A stretch of DNA of 64,000 nt from CAZYFH01 sp965249175 (GTDB taxonomy: Bacteria > Acidobacteriota > Vicinamibacteria > Vicinamibacterales > UBA8438), in assembly GCA_965249175.1 (NCBI GenBank), contig OZ252227.1, positions 2,976,001 through 3,040,000 of the forward strand, given 5' to 3'. The notes under the pieces are model-generated. The model saw only the letters and a program-made list of their open reading frames with translations. It searched no databases and had not been told where the DNA came from. This document shows positions 1-8,653 of this stretch, in pieces. Made by a program: the position numbers and the translations under genes. Position 1 is the stretch's first letter. Every line of letters starts with the position of its first letter.

Positions 1-859
1 GACGATCGAGCAGTGCGGCCACGAGGTCATCGTGGCGGATCCGAACTACGCCCCGATGTATCCCGAACGGCGCCGGCGTGTGAAGACGGATCGGCGCGAT
101 GCGCGGATGCTGGCCGAGGCGGCCCGACTCGGTTCCTATCGCCCGGCGCATCGCGTGTCGGCCGCCCAGCATCGGGTGCGGCGCCAGCTCCGGGTGCGCG
201 ACCTGCTCGGGCGGACCCGCGGGCGCACCATCGCCTTGGTGCGGGCGCTGGTGCGGCGGGAGGGACTGCGCGTCCGGGCCGGGGATGCCGACCGATTCGG
301 TACGTATGTGACGGAGCTGGAGCTCCCCGACGAGTTACAGGCGGCGCTCCAGCCGCTGCTCGCCCTGTGGGAACAGTTGACCGCGCAGCTCGCCGTGGCC
401 GATGCCCAGGTCATCGAGACGGCGGCGGCCAACCCGGTGGTACAGCGGTTGACTACCGCCCCCGGGGTAGGCCCCCTCATCGCGACGGCATTCGTCGCGA
501 CGCTGGATGAGGCGGGGCGCTTTGGCGGGGCCCACCAGGTCGAGAGCTTTCTCGGCTTGGTGCCCAGCGAGGACAGCTCTGCGGACCGCCACCGTCGGGG
601 CCACATTACGAAGGCGGGCAATCCGCGCATGCGCTGGTTGCTGGTGCAAGCCGCGTGGGCCGCGCTCCGGTCTCGCCGGGCGGAGGCCGCGGGCCTGCGC
701 GCCTGGGCCGAGCAACTGGCCACGCGCCGCGGCCGGCGCATCGCCACCGTGGCCGTCGCGCGCCGGTTGGCGGGGATCCTGTTTGCGATGTGGCGGGACC
801 AGACGGTCTATGACGGGCGCCGCGTCGGGGTCCCAGTGCCGCACGGGATGAGCGGGTAA
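1..859 (+). CDS. IS110-family (IS1111 group) transposase, C-terminal part
   Basis: These are the last 285 or so residues of the 346-residue transposase encoded at 15202-16242; the first 60 residues lie before the window. IS110-family enzymes have an N-terminal DEDD RuvC-like domain and a C-terminal domain with a catalytic serine. Visible here are the KTDRRDA block of the RuvC-like part and the C-terminal APGVGPLIA and PSEDSSADRHRRGHITKAG blocks that contain the serine region. Reading frame is intact to the TAA-type end at 859. Confidence 0.93.
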   Translation, partial: TIEQCGHEVIVADPNYAPMYPERRRRVKTDRRDARMLAEAARLGSYRPAHRVSAAQHRVRRQLRVRDLLGRTRGRTIALVRALVRREGLRVRAGDADRFGTYVTELELPDELQAALQPLLALWEQLTAQLAVADAQVIETAAANPVVQRLTTAPGVGPLIATAFVATLDEAGRFGGAHQVESFLGLVPSEDSSADRHRRGHITKAGNPRMRWLLVQAAWAALRSRRAEAAGLRAWAEQLATRRGRRIATVAVARRLAGILFAMWRDQTVYDGRRVGVPVPHGMSG

Positions 860-912
860 GTCCTTGGTGGTGCGGTCGGGCCACTGAGTGAGGTCCGGGG
901 TTGCAGGGTTGG

Positions 913-1037
913 TGGGTGAGCACGTGAAGATCCTTGGTCGCACGCGAGGCCGGCAGGGAGATGGTGCCGCCCCCCATTCGGATCGTCTCTTGCGCCGGCG
1001 ATCAGAGATCGCCCTTGTCGAGCGCGAATAGAAGGAT
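913..1037 (+). ncRNA. candidate bridge/seek RNA, copy 1
   Basis: This is identical to the candidate at 16296-16420, where the argument is given. The two target-like segments are TGAAGATCCT (925-934) and GGCAGGGAG (952-960). Confidence 0.5.
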
Positions 1038-1248
1038 GACGCACCTCGCGGCTTCAGCCCGGCGCGTCTAAGCAGGTTGTTACCCTAGCGACCGAAATCC
1101 GGGCCCGTGGACAGCACACCGAGCTGCCGACCCGTTCGCGCGCGCCCCCCAGCTGGGTGCGGGGACGGCGCGCTCACTGGAGGGTGTATCGGAGAGCGTG
1201 AGAGCTTCGACGAACAACGAGGTGACTTGACAAGCCGCTTCATAGAAG

Positions 1249-1435
1249 GATCTTCAGCGCGACGTCGATGGTGGTCTCGCCAGTGGCAAAGACCCATCAT
1301 TCCAACTCCTGTGACCATCAAGACGCCGTGCATGGGAGCAAACTCCGCGGATAACAACCACGCCGTGAGCGTCGCCGCGAAGAGAGGGGCTCCTACCTTA
1401 CCTGTGAACTCCCACCAAAAGCCGGTGTGGTCCAT
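1249..1435 (-). CDS. small membrane protein, 3' end lost at the IS junction
   Basis: An ATG at 1435 with an AAGGAG site 6 bases upstream opens a frame for a hydrophobic peptide (MDHTGFWWEF..., with one clear membrane segment around residues 19-45). The frame runs into IS copy 1 and only stops inside it at 1085, so the native end is not present. The ribosome-binding site and first codons recur at 24036-24073, which argues that this was once a real gene start. Function is unknown; it may be no longer functional. Confidence 0.3.
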
Positions 1436-1463
1436 TCGCAGCTCCTTACGGTTAGTGTCGTCA
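1426..1463 (-). repeat. 38-bp gene-start repeat, copy A
   Basis: The segment covering the Shine-Dalgarno site and first codons (MDH) of the small membrane ORF recurs at 24036-24073 with 34 of 38 positions identical. At the second site the frame ends after four codons, so only the gene start was duplicated or retained. Confidence 0.6.
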
Positions 1464-1600
1464 TACGGCTGGACGCCCAGGTGTCGTGGGCTCCCCAACC
1501 CGGGCACGCGGGTGAGGGCGGCGACGTCGTCATGGCCGAGCCGGGAACCGACGGTGAGGGCCATCGATCCGGGTGCATCGGGCGCCGGTTCGCACGGGTG

Positions 1601-2848
1601 TCAGTCCAACGTCCAGAGGGCGAGCGTGGAGAGGTCCTTCACGAACAGACGGCTCCCCGAAATCGCCGGCTGTGCCCAGGTGGCGCTATCGGCCACCGTG
1701 TAGCGTCGGAACGGCTCGAACCCCGCGCGGCTGGCTCGCGCCACCATCAACTCCGCGTCATCGTTGAGCAAGAACAGGAGATTCCCAGCCTTGACGATCG
1801 CCGTGTTCGTCGCCTCTCGGCCTGCCGTGGACCACAGCGTCTCACCCGTCGCGGCGTCCAAGGCAAAGAACTGGCCACTGTTCGTGTGGGACAAGCTAAA
1901 GAACGTGTCATCAATCAGCACGCCGTTGCTCATGAAGAGCCCGACGTCCTGGTTGTCCCACACGGTCTCGGTGTCCCATCGATCGCCACGCTGCACCGGG
2001 CGGATCCTCGTGACCCCGAGGTTGTGACCCGACACGATGATGCTGCCGTCGTACGCGATGGGCGTAATCGAGTTATTGGTACTGTTCGACACGAAGGGCC
2101 GTTGCCAGAGCAGTTCGCCTGTGGCGGGCGAGACGCCGACGATGTGGGCCTGCGTCACCGTCACGAGGTGCCGGGTCCCGTCGATCTCCGCCAGGATCGG
2201 CGACGCGTACGCTGGCCCATCTCCGTCCCAGCGCCACGTCACCTCACCGGTGTTCGCGTCGAAGGCCGTCAACGCACCCTGGTCGTGGCCACCCACATGA
2301 AAGATCACGTTGCCGCGGTCCACGAGAGGAGACATGGCCGTGGCGTACAGCGGGTCGACGGATGGATCGGGGTGCTGCCAGAGCAGCGTGCCATCACCCG
2401 TCTCGAACACCGAGACGACGCCGCTGATCCCGAGGGTGTACAGCTTGCCGTCGTAGAAGAGTGGCGTCGACTTCGGGCCGGGGCCGTGGCGTTGGGTCCC
2501 GGCGTTCGCGCGGAACGGCGCCGGATAGCCCGTGCGCCAGACGACGCGGCCCGTCGCCGTATCGATCGCGCTGAGCACCTCGTCGTCGTCCTGCCGCGTG
2601 AAGGTATACACCCGATTGCCGATCACGATCGGCGTCCCGTAGCCGGTGCCCACTTCGACCTCCCACCGTCTGTTCAGCTGCTCCGGCCAGGGCGCGGGTT
2701 CGACGAACGCCGCCGCCGAGCCATCGCGCTGCGGTCCGCGCCACTGCGGATAGTCCAACGGCGAATCCTGGGCGGTCACCGGTAGCTGCGCCAGCAACGA
2801 GATCGCGACCGTGAACACCGAAGACTGCATGGAACGTCGAAGTCTCAT
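1601..2848 (-). CDS. exported PQQ-like beta-propeller protein
   Basis: This 415-residue protein begins with a signal peptide (about 27 residues ending in VTAQD) and then a WPQWRG-type opening (PQWRGPQRDG) followed by repeated propeller blades with the motifs DTATGRVVW, DANTGEVTW, SPATGELLWQ and DAATGETLW. These are hallmarks of the PQQ_2 / WD40-like outer-membrane-assembly-type fold. Such proteins without a cytochrome domain or clear PQQ-binding cysteines are common in Acidobacteriota and are mostly of unknown substrate. Start ATG 2848 is chosen because the signal peptide follows directly; longer upstream readings lack one. It is periplasmic by inference. Confidence 0.8.
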   Translation of the reverse strand: MRLRRSMQSSVFTVAISLLAQLPVTAQDSPLDYPQWRGPQRDGSAAAFVEPAPWPEQLNRRWEVEVGTGYGTPIVIGNRVYTFTRQDDDEVLSAIDTATGRVVWRTGYPAPFRANAGTQRHGPGPKSTPLFYDGKLYTLGISGVVSVFETGDGTLLWQHPDPSVDPLYATAMSPLVDRGNVIFHVGGHDQGALTAFDANTGEVTWRWDGDGPAYASPILAEIDGTRHLVTVTQAHIVGVSPATGELLWQRPFVSNSTNNSITPIAYDGSIIVSGHNLGVTRIRPVQRGDRWDTETVWDNQDVGLFMSNGVLIDDTFFSLSHTNSGQFFALDAATGETLWSTAGREATNTAIVKAGNLLFLLNDDAELMVARASRAGFEPFRRYTVADSATWAQPAISGSRLFVKDLSTLALWTLD

Positions 2849-3023
2849 CGCATATGCCTCGCTTCGCAGAAGGACGTGTCGCAACAATCCGTTCGGGCCG
2901 AGCCCCCGGGGGAGCGCGAGTGCCGAGCCCGCACGCCGACGCAGTCGCGCGCATGCCCCTCCTGTAGGGGTGGAAAAACTGGGCTGATTATGCCACCGGC
3001 CGGGGCTGATCACGGCCTCGGCC

Positions 3024-3434
3024 ATGAATCTGCACTTGCACAACTTGACGTACACAACCACGTGGCCGGGGCGCTGATCGCTGGCCGGGATCTTCGCCGA
3101 CAAGGCCGGGTACATCGGAGACGACACCTTGCAGCGTGCCATCCAGGCTGCAATCGGACTCGTTGTCGTCTACTTCGCCAACCTGGCCCCCAAGACGCTC
3201 GAGCCGCTGTCCGAGAGCTGCGAGCCGTCGCGCGTCCAGGCACTCCAGCGGTTCTGTGGGCGGTCCCTGGTGCTTGGGGGCTTCGGCTACTCCCTCGCCT
3301 GGCTCGTCGTGCCGATCGACTATGCCGCGATCACGTCCATGGCGATCCTCGGCACCGGCGTTCTTCTGGTTGCGGCGCGCTGCGCCTGGACCCTCAAGAC
3401 GCGCAAGCGCCGTCAGCCCCTCGCGGAGCTCTGA
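3024..3434 (+). pseudogene. small membrane protein gene with in-frame TGA
   Basis: From ATG 3024 the frame reads MNLHLHNLTYTTTWPGR, a TGA at 3075, then SLAGIFADKAGYIGDDT and about 100 further residues with three hydrophobic segments (AIGLVVVYFANLA, LGGFGYSLAWLVV, ITSMAILGTGVLLVAA). The part after the stop is clearly coding-like but has no ordinary start codon except TTG 3129. The simplest reading is a nonsense change, perhaps TGG to TGA, in a 136-codon gene. I do not recognise the family. Confidence 0.45.
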
Positions 3435-3482
3435 CGCGCCCGGGTGGATCCACCACCAACGGCAGATCACGGGCGTGCGATC

Positions 3483-5648
3483 CTACTGGGTCTCCGGGAG
3501 CGCGAACACATACAGAGCGTTGCCACTCCGGGGGTGATGAACGTCGGGGGCCAATATGCGGGGAGCGAGCCTCGGGCTGCCGCCCCCGAGTCCGGTCGAG
3601 ACCGCGACATACTGCCGGCCGTCGATGCGGAACGAGATCGGGAAGCCCTGCACCGACGTCCCGAGCCTGGCCTGCCAGAGTTGTTCGCCGGTCTTGGTGT
3701 CGAACGCTCGGAACCGCCGATCGAGGTCACCGACGAAGGTGAGCCCGCTCGCCGTCGACAGAACGCCGGTGAGGAACGGAGCCCGTTGTTCGACACTCCA
3801 GACCTCTTCCAGGGTCTCGACATCGAACGCGGCCAGCTTGCCGAGCTTGCCGTCGGTCCCGGGCATCTCCAAGAAGGGACGCTCGCTCAGGCCGACGCCC
3901 CCCGACCCCTCCTCGAGCGCGACCTCGCTGCCGGCGATTTGCATACAGGTCTGAGCGAGCGGTATGAGGAGCAGCCCGGACCCCGGGTCGTAGCTCATCG
4001 GGTGCCAGTTCTTGCCGCCCGCCGTGCTAGGACAGGCCGGAACGAGCTCGTCGATCTGCATGTCGATGATGTCTTGTCGATAGGTCACCGCGCCGGTCTC
4101 GGGATCGATCCGCTCGAAGACGCTCTGGTAGACGGTCTCCGCATGGCCGAGGAACTCGCCGGTCTGCCGGTCCAGTTTCCACAGAATGCCGTGCTTGCCG
4201 GCGCTGAAGACCACCCGCCGGTCATCGATGTCGACCAACACCCGCTCGTACACCTCGTCGAGGTCGAGGGTCTCGCCCGGCACGTGCTGGAAGTACCAGG
4301 CGAGGGTGCCGTCGTCCGGCCTTAGGGCGATTGTTGAGTTGGTGTACAGCGCCGCGTCGTGCACTGTCATCCCGCGGCTCGCCGCCACCCACGGCTTCGG
4401 CTGCGCCACCCCGTAGTAGACGAGATCCAGCTCGGGATCGTAGCTGCCGGTGATCCACGTGTCGCCACCGCCGCGCAAGTAGTCGGGGAGGTTCGCCCAC
4501 GTGTTGCCACCCGGTTCGTCCGTACGGGCAACGGTGTTGAACGTCCAGAGTTGATGGCCGGTCGCGCTGTCGTAGGCGCTGATGAAACAGCCCGCACGCG
4601 TGAAGCGGTCGCATCCGTTGAGTCCCTGGATCACCCTTCCGCCGACGACGATCGGCCCGCTCGTGCTCTGGAAGCCGTTGGCACTATCGGCGAGGGGGGT
4701 GTGCCACAGCTCCTGGCCGGTGCGAGCGGCGAGCGCGAACAACCGTGCATCGGACGTCGTCAGAAACACCTTGTCGTCGTAGATCGCGAGGTTGCGGCTC
4801 TGTCCGGAGTAGCCGCCACCCTCGGCGCCGACCTGATGCTCCCAGATCAGGTCCCCAGTGCGTGCGTCGAGCGCCTGGACGACGTTGCCGTACCCTGGCA
4901 GATAGAGCACACCGTCGTGCACGAGCGGCGAGGGGGCGTTCCATCCACCCTCGTTCATCGCCCACGTCCACGCCAGCCTGAGGTCTGCCACATTGTTCGG
5001 CGTGATCTCCCTGAGCCTGGTGTGGCTCCACGCCTGATAGTTGCCACGGATCATGAGCCAGTCGTCGGGGTCAGGCGCGCGCAAATCCGCGCCGGTGACT
5101 GGCTCGTAGCGCTCCACTTCGCCGGCCACCGTGAGCCCACGTGCCGCAGGCCGCGCGCGGCCAGCGGCCGGTGGTCCACCACCTCCGCTCCGCGCCTGCG
5201 CCGCATCCGGGGCAAACTGTCTCCCGGCAACCGAGCCAATAAACGTGGCAGTGGTCAGTGCCAGCGCCTCTCTCCCGGCCGGCGCACCGTTCGCCTGCAG
5301 TACGTAGGCGACGATGTGGAGATAGGCGTCGTCCGCCAGGCTGCCCGGTTGGTCGGGGGGCATCGTGGCGCCGATGCGATCGATGAGATCGGCGGCGGTC
5401 CGCTCCCCCCAGTCGTTCAAGAAGTTGCCGCCGGCCAGCGCGGGCGCTTCGAAGCTACCCTGCAGGTCGGTCCGATGACAGCTCGCGCAGGCGCCTTCAT
5501 ACAGCGCGCGACCCGCCTGCGCCTGTTCGGACGTATACACACTCCTCGACGTTGACTGCTGCCCCCCAAGAACGGTGACGCCGGCGGTCAGGACGAAGGT
5601 AGTAGTAGCGACGGTCAAGACTAGGGACGTGCGCTTCGAGCGGATCAT
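3483..5648 (-). CDS. PQQ-dependent quinohaemoprotein dehydrogenase with N-terminal cytochrome c
   Basis: This 721-residue exported protein has a signal peptide, a cytochrome c domain with CASCH (residues 54-58) and a likely Met ligand in MPPDQPG, a low-complexity linker rich in Gly/Pro/Ala near residues 150-175, and then an eight-blade PQQ propeller. The propeller starts at DPDDWLMIRGNYQAWSHTRL and shows blade motifs such as DARTGDLIWE, SATGHQLWTF and DTKTGEQLW. The order haem domain then propeller is unusual compared with classical quinohaemoprotein alcohol dehydrogenases, where haem is C-terminal, but is frequent in Acidobacteriota. It probably oxidises an alcohol or similar substrate and passes electrons to its own haem. 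GGAGGAG lies just upstream of ATG 5648. Confidence 0.88.
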   Translation of the reverse strand: MIRSKRTSLVLTVATTTFVLTAGVTVLGGQQSTSRSVYTSEQAQAGRALYEGACASCHRTDLQGSFEAPALAGGNFLNDWGERTAADLIDRIGATMPPDQPGSLADDAYLHIVAYVLQANGAPAGREALALTTATFIGSVAGRQFAPDAAQARSGGGGPPAAGRARPAARGLTVAGEVERYEPVTGADLRAPDPDDWLMIRGNYQAWSHTRLREITPNNVADLRLAWTWAMNEGGWNAPSPLVHDGVLYLPGYGNVVQALDARTGDLIWEHQVGAEGGGYSGQSRNLAIYDDKVFLTTSDARLFALAARTGQELWHTPLADSANGFQSTSGPIVVGGRVIQGLNGCDRFTRAGCFISAYDSATGHQLWTFNTVARTDEPGGNTWANLPDYLRGGGDTWITGSYDPELDLVYYGVAQPKPWVAASRGMTVHDAALYTNSTIALRPDDGTLAWYFQHVPGETLDLDEVYERVLVDIDDRRVVFSAGKHGILWKLDRQTGEFLGHAETVYQSVFERIDPETGAVTYRQDIIDMQIDELVPACPSTAGGKNWHPMSYDPGSGLLLIPLAQTCMQIAGSEVALEEGSGGVGLSERPFLEMPGTDGKLGKLAAFDVETLEEVWSVEQRAPFLTGVLSTASGLTFVGDLDRRFRAFDTKTGEQLWQARLGTSVQGFPISFRIDGRQYVAVSTGLGGGSPRLAPRILAPDVHHPRSGNALYVFALPETQ

Positions 5649-5662
5649 CTTGCCACTCCTCC

Positions 5663-5824
5663 TCAGCGATCGGGGTCGGATGTGAAGGCTTCGGGCAGCA
5701 CTTTGAGCGCCAAGTCGCAGGCGAGCTTCGTGTCGCGGGCGCGGTAGACCTCGCCCATGCCGCCCGCGCCAATCTTGGCGGTAACGGCATAGGGGCCGAG
5801 GGTGGTGCCGGGTTCGAGAGCCAT
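5663..5824 (-). pseudogene. orphan N-terminal piece of a Ser/Thr protein kinase
   Basis: A 53-codon frame encodes MALEPGTTLGPYAVTAKIGA and continues through the glycine loop (GAGGMGEVYRARDTKL) and the VALK-like LALKVLPEAFTSDPDR block, then stops at TGA 5663. That is subdomains I-II of a PknB-type kinase and nothing more. Its ATG overlaps the TGA of the upstream PD40 fragment (TGATG), and its own stop is followed within 14 bases by the start of the quinohaemoprotein gene, with the GGAGGAG site directly after it. Either a truncated gene or a coupled leader; the former is simpler. Confidence 0.75.
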
Positions 5825-6669
5825 CAATCGACCTGGACGAGGCGTTCGAGTTCGGAGAACCAGTGCTGAACCCAGATCATCTCGGGGTCCGCGTCCTGCG
5901 CTGACTTCACCATGAGGAACCGCTGGCCGTCGGGCGCCACCGCGTAGTTGCGACCGAAGTCGATCACGTAGTCCTCGAGTGCGAACAACACGCTCGGATC
6001 TCCGCGCGTGAAGGCCGGTTCGGTCTCAACGGGCACCGCCATCAGACCCGCAGGGCTCCAATAGAAGAGCTCGCGCCCGTCCGACGCCCACTGCGGCTGC
6101 TGGCCCCCGTCGGTCGACACCGTCACGCGCCGCGAACCTACGTCAGGGAATGGCCCCACGTAGATTTCCCACTGTCCAGAAGCGTTTGACTGGTAGGCGA
6201 CCCACCGTACCGTCGGGCGAGAGTGCGGGATGCCGCTCAGAGAACTCGGTCTGGAGCAACTCATCGGCCGTGGGCTCCCCCTCGAGCGACAGCATGCTGA
6301 GATAATCACGACAAGCGACCCGTTGGCAGCCATCGCGAGGTGCGCGGCCTTAAGCGTGTCAGCGACGTGGACGTTTTCAAGCAGCGGCACCGCCTCGCCG
6401 GTCACCTCACGTCGGTCGAGATCGAACGCGGCGGCCCGAACCACCCCTTCCCGGGTGAACACCAGATGCCCGCTGGCCGCCACTCTTGGGGACTGACCGT
6501 TGACGAGAATCCGCCGCTCGCCGGTTTCAAGCGAGACCACCGCGATCCGGTCGCTCTCTGCCGCCATGACTCCACGACCCCCGATCGTGAAGACGAGCGC
6601 TCGACCGTCCGGCAGAAAGTGTGGTTGCGCGTGAACCTCACCCGATTCGGTCTCCGGCAGCGTCAGCGG
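5824..6669 (-). pseudogene. PD40/TolB propeller fragment of a receptor kinase, frameshifted
   Basis: The minus strand encodes the sensor part of a kinase: LTLPETESGEVHAQPHFLPD, GRALVFTIGG, ETGERRILVNGQSPR, GHLVFTREG and, after a frame disturbance near 6180-6300, RWVAYQSNASGQWEIYVGPF, STDGGQQPQWASDGRELFYW and the usual C-terminus ending ELERLVQVD. These are PD40 repeats found after the membrane segment in acidobacterial kinases. No kinase domain precedes it; the frame joins abruptly to the end of the gene at 6670. It is a 3' relic. Confidence 0.75.
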
Positions 6670-6891
6670 CTACAGAAAGGCGCCCTGCCTTTCACTCTCG
6701 CTCAACGACAGCAGAAAGTGCGTGTCGGTGAAGCCAAGCACCTCTGGTTCCATGCCCCATGCGGCGCGCATCCACTCTTCAACGTCGGCGGGCACCGCGG
6801 GCGGACCCGCTGAAGTCGGCTGCTGCGCAACAATGCCAAACGATGGGAGCACGAGCACACCCAGCAACGTCAACACAGGTTTCATGGCCAT
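6670..6891 (-). CDS. exported protein, probably truncated
   Basis: A 73-residue frame starts MAMKPVLTLLGVLVLPSFGI, a signal peptide, followed by a proline-rich stretch and EEWMRAAWGMEPEVLGFTDT. It stops (TAG) just where PD40 kinase sequence begins, so the natural C-terminus was probably replaced by recombination. I do not recognise the family. It could be an alternative upstream exon-like remnant of a secreted enzyme. Confidence 0.4.
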   Translation of the reverse strand: MAMKPVLTLLGVLVLPSFGIVAQQPTSAGPPAVPADVEEWMRAAWGMEPEVLGFTDTHFLLSLSESERQGAFL

Positions 6892-6962
6892 CTATTTGGG
6901 TGGGCCCTTGGCGCAACCGGGCTGCTGACAGGCCGGTCTGACGCGTTCGCACACGCGCCGGG

Positions 6963-7163
6963 CTATGCCCTTTCCTTCTTCGCGACGCCTGAAAACTCGA
7001 ATCGCCCCTCAAGCTGTCGAAAGGTCAAGTCAAAGATCTCCCAACCTGCCCGTCCGAGCTCGCAGAGGTAGGCCTCGACGTCCGCTCGCTGTCGGCCCTT
7101 GAACACTCCGCCGCTGTCGACGTCTTGCGAGTCAATGATCTTGTATTCCCACTTCTTCATCAT
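6963..7163 (-). CDS. DUF4177-type small protein
   Basis: This 66-residue protein has the family signature: KKWEYKIIDSQ at the start, an ELGRAGWEIFDL core (LxxLGxxGWEL pattern) and a short charged tail. DUF4177 proteins are small soluble proteins of unknown role. The reading is compact and complete, with a GGGGAT-like site upstream of the start at 7163 (a second ATG follows at 7160). Confidence 0.75.
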   Translation of the reverse strand: MMKKWEYKIIDSQDVDSGGVFKGRQRADVEAYLCELGRAGWEIFDLTFRQLEGRFEFSGVAKKERA

Positions 7164-7280
7164 CCGTATCCCCTGCGATTACCGGTCACACTCTTCCCGC
7201 AGTACGGCCACACTCTCTCGGGTTACGAAAGGTCAGCTACCCGACAGAATACAGCGCGAGTCGTCTCGTAGGATCGTCAA

Positions 7281-7955
7281 TCATCGAGCCTGCTCGTCGA
7301 AGGCGCCGTCAAACGGAACGGAGAGCGACGACCCCGTCTGCAAACGGAGCACCACGTCGCGATACCAGGCGGTTGCGCGGCCTTCTGTGTCGTCGGTGTC
7401 GGTCATCACTGCAAGCCCCACCACGTCGGGCATCGGCTCCTGAAAAGCTCGCGCGAAATCACGACGCAATTCGTGACGCTCCGTGACCCATTCGGGATCC
7501 TGTGGGCAACCGCTGCGTGCGACGACCTGATAGATGTCATCGCTCACGGGGCTGAAGGCGGAGTCGCCCTTGGCGGTGCGTGACGCCCATACGTAGCTCA
7601 GGGCTCGCTTCGGTCTGATGCGTCCGAACGGACTCTTGAACACCTGGCGCCGGAACCAGCCCCAGGGTGTCCAGGAACGATCGCGACCCAACAAGACGAA
7701 CACTCTGGCCGCAAAGTCGTCGCCTGCCCGCTCATGCTCGGCAGCGTTGTCGAGGCACCGTTCCACGCGCCACCGCCAGGAAATCGCTGCCGGTTCGACG
7801 TCCGCGGTCGACAGCGTTGCGAACGTGGCGAGGCCGACCATGACCGCGGCGGTGAATATCCTTAGGCTGGAGCGCGTGAGCCTGCGAGAAGATGAAGCTA
7901 AGCCAGGCGCTTGGATCTCGCAGGGACCGAGGGTCGTTCCGGGCGTCAAGGGCAT
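7281..7955 (-). CDS. DUF3047-like protein fused to a kinase leader, N-terminal half missing
   Basis: Residues from about 58 match the C-terminal half of the DUF3047 family: ISWRWRVERCLDNAAEHERA, GDDFAARVFVLLG, ALSYVWASRTAKGDSAFSPV, VVARSG, FARAFQEPMPDVVGLAVMTD and DTDDTEGRATAWYRD. The first half of that domain is absent. The first 17 residues (MPLTPGTTLGPCEIQAP) are instead the start of a Ser/Thr kinase, followed by a hydrophobic stretch around 33-48 that could export it. The natural start may be an internal ATG in that stretch. Function is unknown and may be lost; the fusion marks a recombination junction. Confidence 0.6.
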   Translation of the reverse strand: MPLTPGTTLGPCEIQAPGLASSSRRLTRSSLRIFTAAVMVGLATFATLSTADVEPAAISWRWRVERCLDNAAEHERAGDDFAARVFVLLGRDRSWTPWGWFRRQVFKSPFGRIRPKRALSYVWASRTAKGDSAFSPVSDDIYQVVARSGCPQDPEWVTERHELRRDFARAFQEPMPDVVGLAVMTDTDDTEGRATAWYRDVVLRLQTGSSLSVPFDGAFDEQAR

Positions 7956-7959
7956 GGGG

Positions 7960-8385
7960 TCAGTCGGAGCTTCGGCGTGCCCGGCTCCGCAAGCCTCTGA
8001 CGACGGTCGGCACGAACGTCAGCGCGACGAGCAGAAGGCTCGCGGCAACCAGCGTCAGGAACGTGCGGTCAAGGCGGCTCTCGGCTGCGTCGACCAGGGC
8101 CGAAGCAACGTAGCTCAATACCAGCGTGGCGGGTGCAGGCCAAGGATGGTGGCCCCGACGTAGGCGCCGAAGCCCATGCCTGCGAGTGAAGCCGCGTAGT
8201 TGATCTGCGCAAAGGGCGCCCATGCCCACGAAGAGCGGCGCCGCGCCGGGGACGTCACGCGACTCCTCGAGCAATCTCAGCATCTCGTCGAGGGTCAGAT
8301 AGTGGCGAAGAGGCGAAACGCGCAGGATCAGAAAGCCACCGACCACCAAAACCACGAAAAGGACAAAACGGACTCCTGGGCGCAC
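7960..8385 (-). pseudogene. VTT-domain (DedA/TVP38-like) membrane protein, frameshifted
   Basis: The start MRPGVRFVLFVVLVVGGFLI, the acidic LTLDEMLRLLEESRDVPGAA and the C-terminal LVLSYVASALVDAAESRLDR with a final membrane segment match SNARE-associated/VTT proteins. The middle is out of frame here; another minus-strand frame reads FAQINYAASLAGMGFGAYVG and ATILGL, the expected core. Two small indels, near 8125 and 8215, therefore break the gene. It is also short for the family (about 141 against roughly 220 residues). Confidence 0.6.
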
Positions 8386-8502
8386 GCGGTCTCGCTCTTC
8401 CCCGGACCTGGCCCGTTCCCCTCCCCGCTGAGGGCGATTACGTCGCAGTGCCCGAGGCGGTCACCGACACTCAGATGGATATGCCGTGCTGGATCAACCG
8501 AC

Positions 8503-8542
8503 CCAGATCAGGAGGATTGTAGCGCCGCAGAGCGGGCGGCTC
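8503..8542. repeat. dispersed hairpin repeat, copy A
   Basis: A 40-bp segment shares about 35 positions with 27502-27541. Both contain a short GC hairpin (CCGC-AGA-GCGG) and a TGTAGC box, and both lie 40-110 bp beyond the stop codon of a minus-strand gene, so a terminator-like role is possible. The rest of the gap 8386-8653 shows nothing recognisable. Confidence 0.55.
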
Positions 8543-8653
8543 GACCGGCCGCACAGAATGGCTCTACGAGCCGTTTGAACGCCTGTTTAGAGGGGGTGCG
8601 ACGTGATGACCCAACGCTCGGCGGCCAGGAACTCCATGTGCAGCGGTTGCGTT

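Larger units (their letters stand above)
1..1248 (+). mobile_element. IS1111-group (IS110 family) element, copy 1, left end outside window
   Basis: This is the right 1.25 kb of the element found complete at 15112-16631; base 1 equals base 15384 of that copy and I see no difference over the shared length. It comprises most of the transposase gene plus the non-coding right end. The right boundary is an AG dinucleotide at 1247-1248, after which the sequence (GATCTTCAGCGCGAC) is shared with the flanks of the other two copies because all three lie in kinase-gene sequence. The left end cannot be seen. Confidence 0.93.
1249..1564 (-). pseudogene. decayed 5' end of a Ser/Thr kinase gene, interrupted
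   Basis: Two pieces of kinase N-terminus are visible on the minus strand. From 1564 the reading MALTVGSRLGHDDVAAL matches the start of the kinase at 36407 (MALTVGSRFGHYDVTAL). At 1303-1249 the reading ATGETTIDVALKI matches the end of subdomain II, with the ATP-binding lysine. The glycine loop between them is missing, and about 200 bp of other sequence lies in its place, including a small membrane ORF. IS copy 1 abuts the DVALKI end exactly as copies 2 and 3 do. The rest of the kinase would lie to the left of the window. Confidence 0.6.

Noticed and set aside
1427..2785. Long plus-strand frame of 452 codons opposite the PQQ-like gene
   Set aside because: Arg/His-rich composition with no motif; it mirrors the high-GC3 codons of the real minus-strand gene. 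Similar antisense frames (3444, 4359, 9746, 33481, 53087) were dropped for the same reason.
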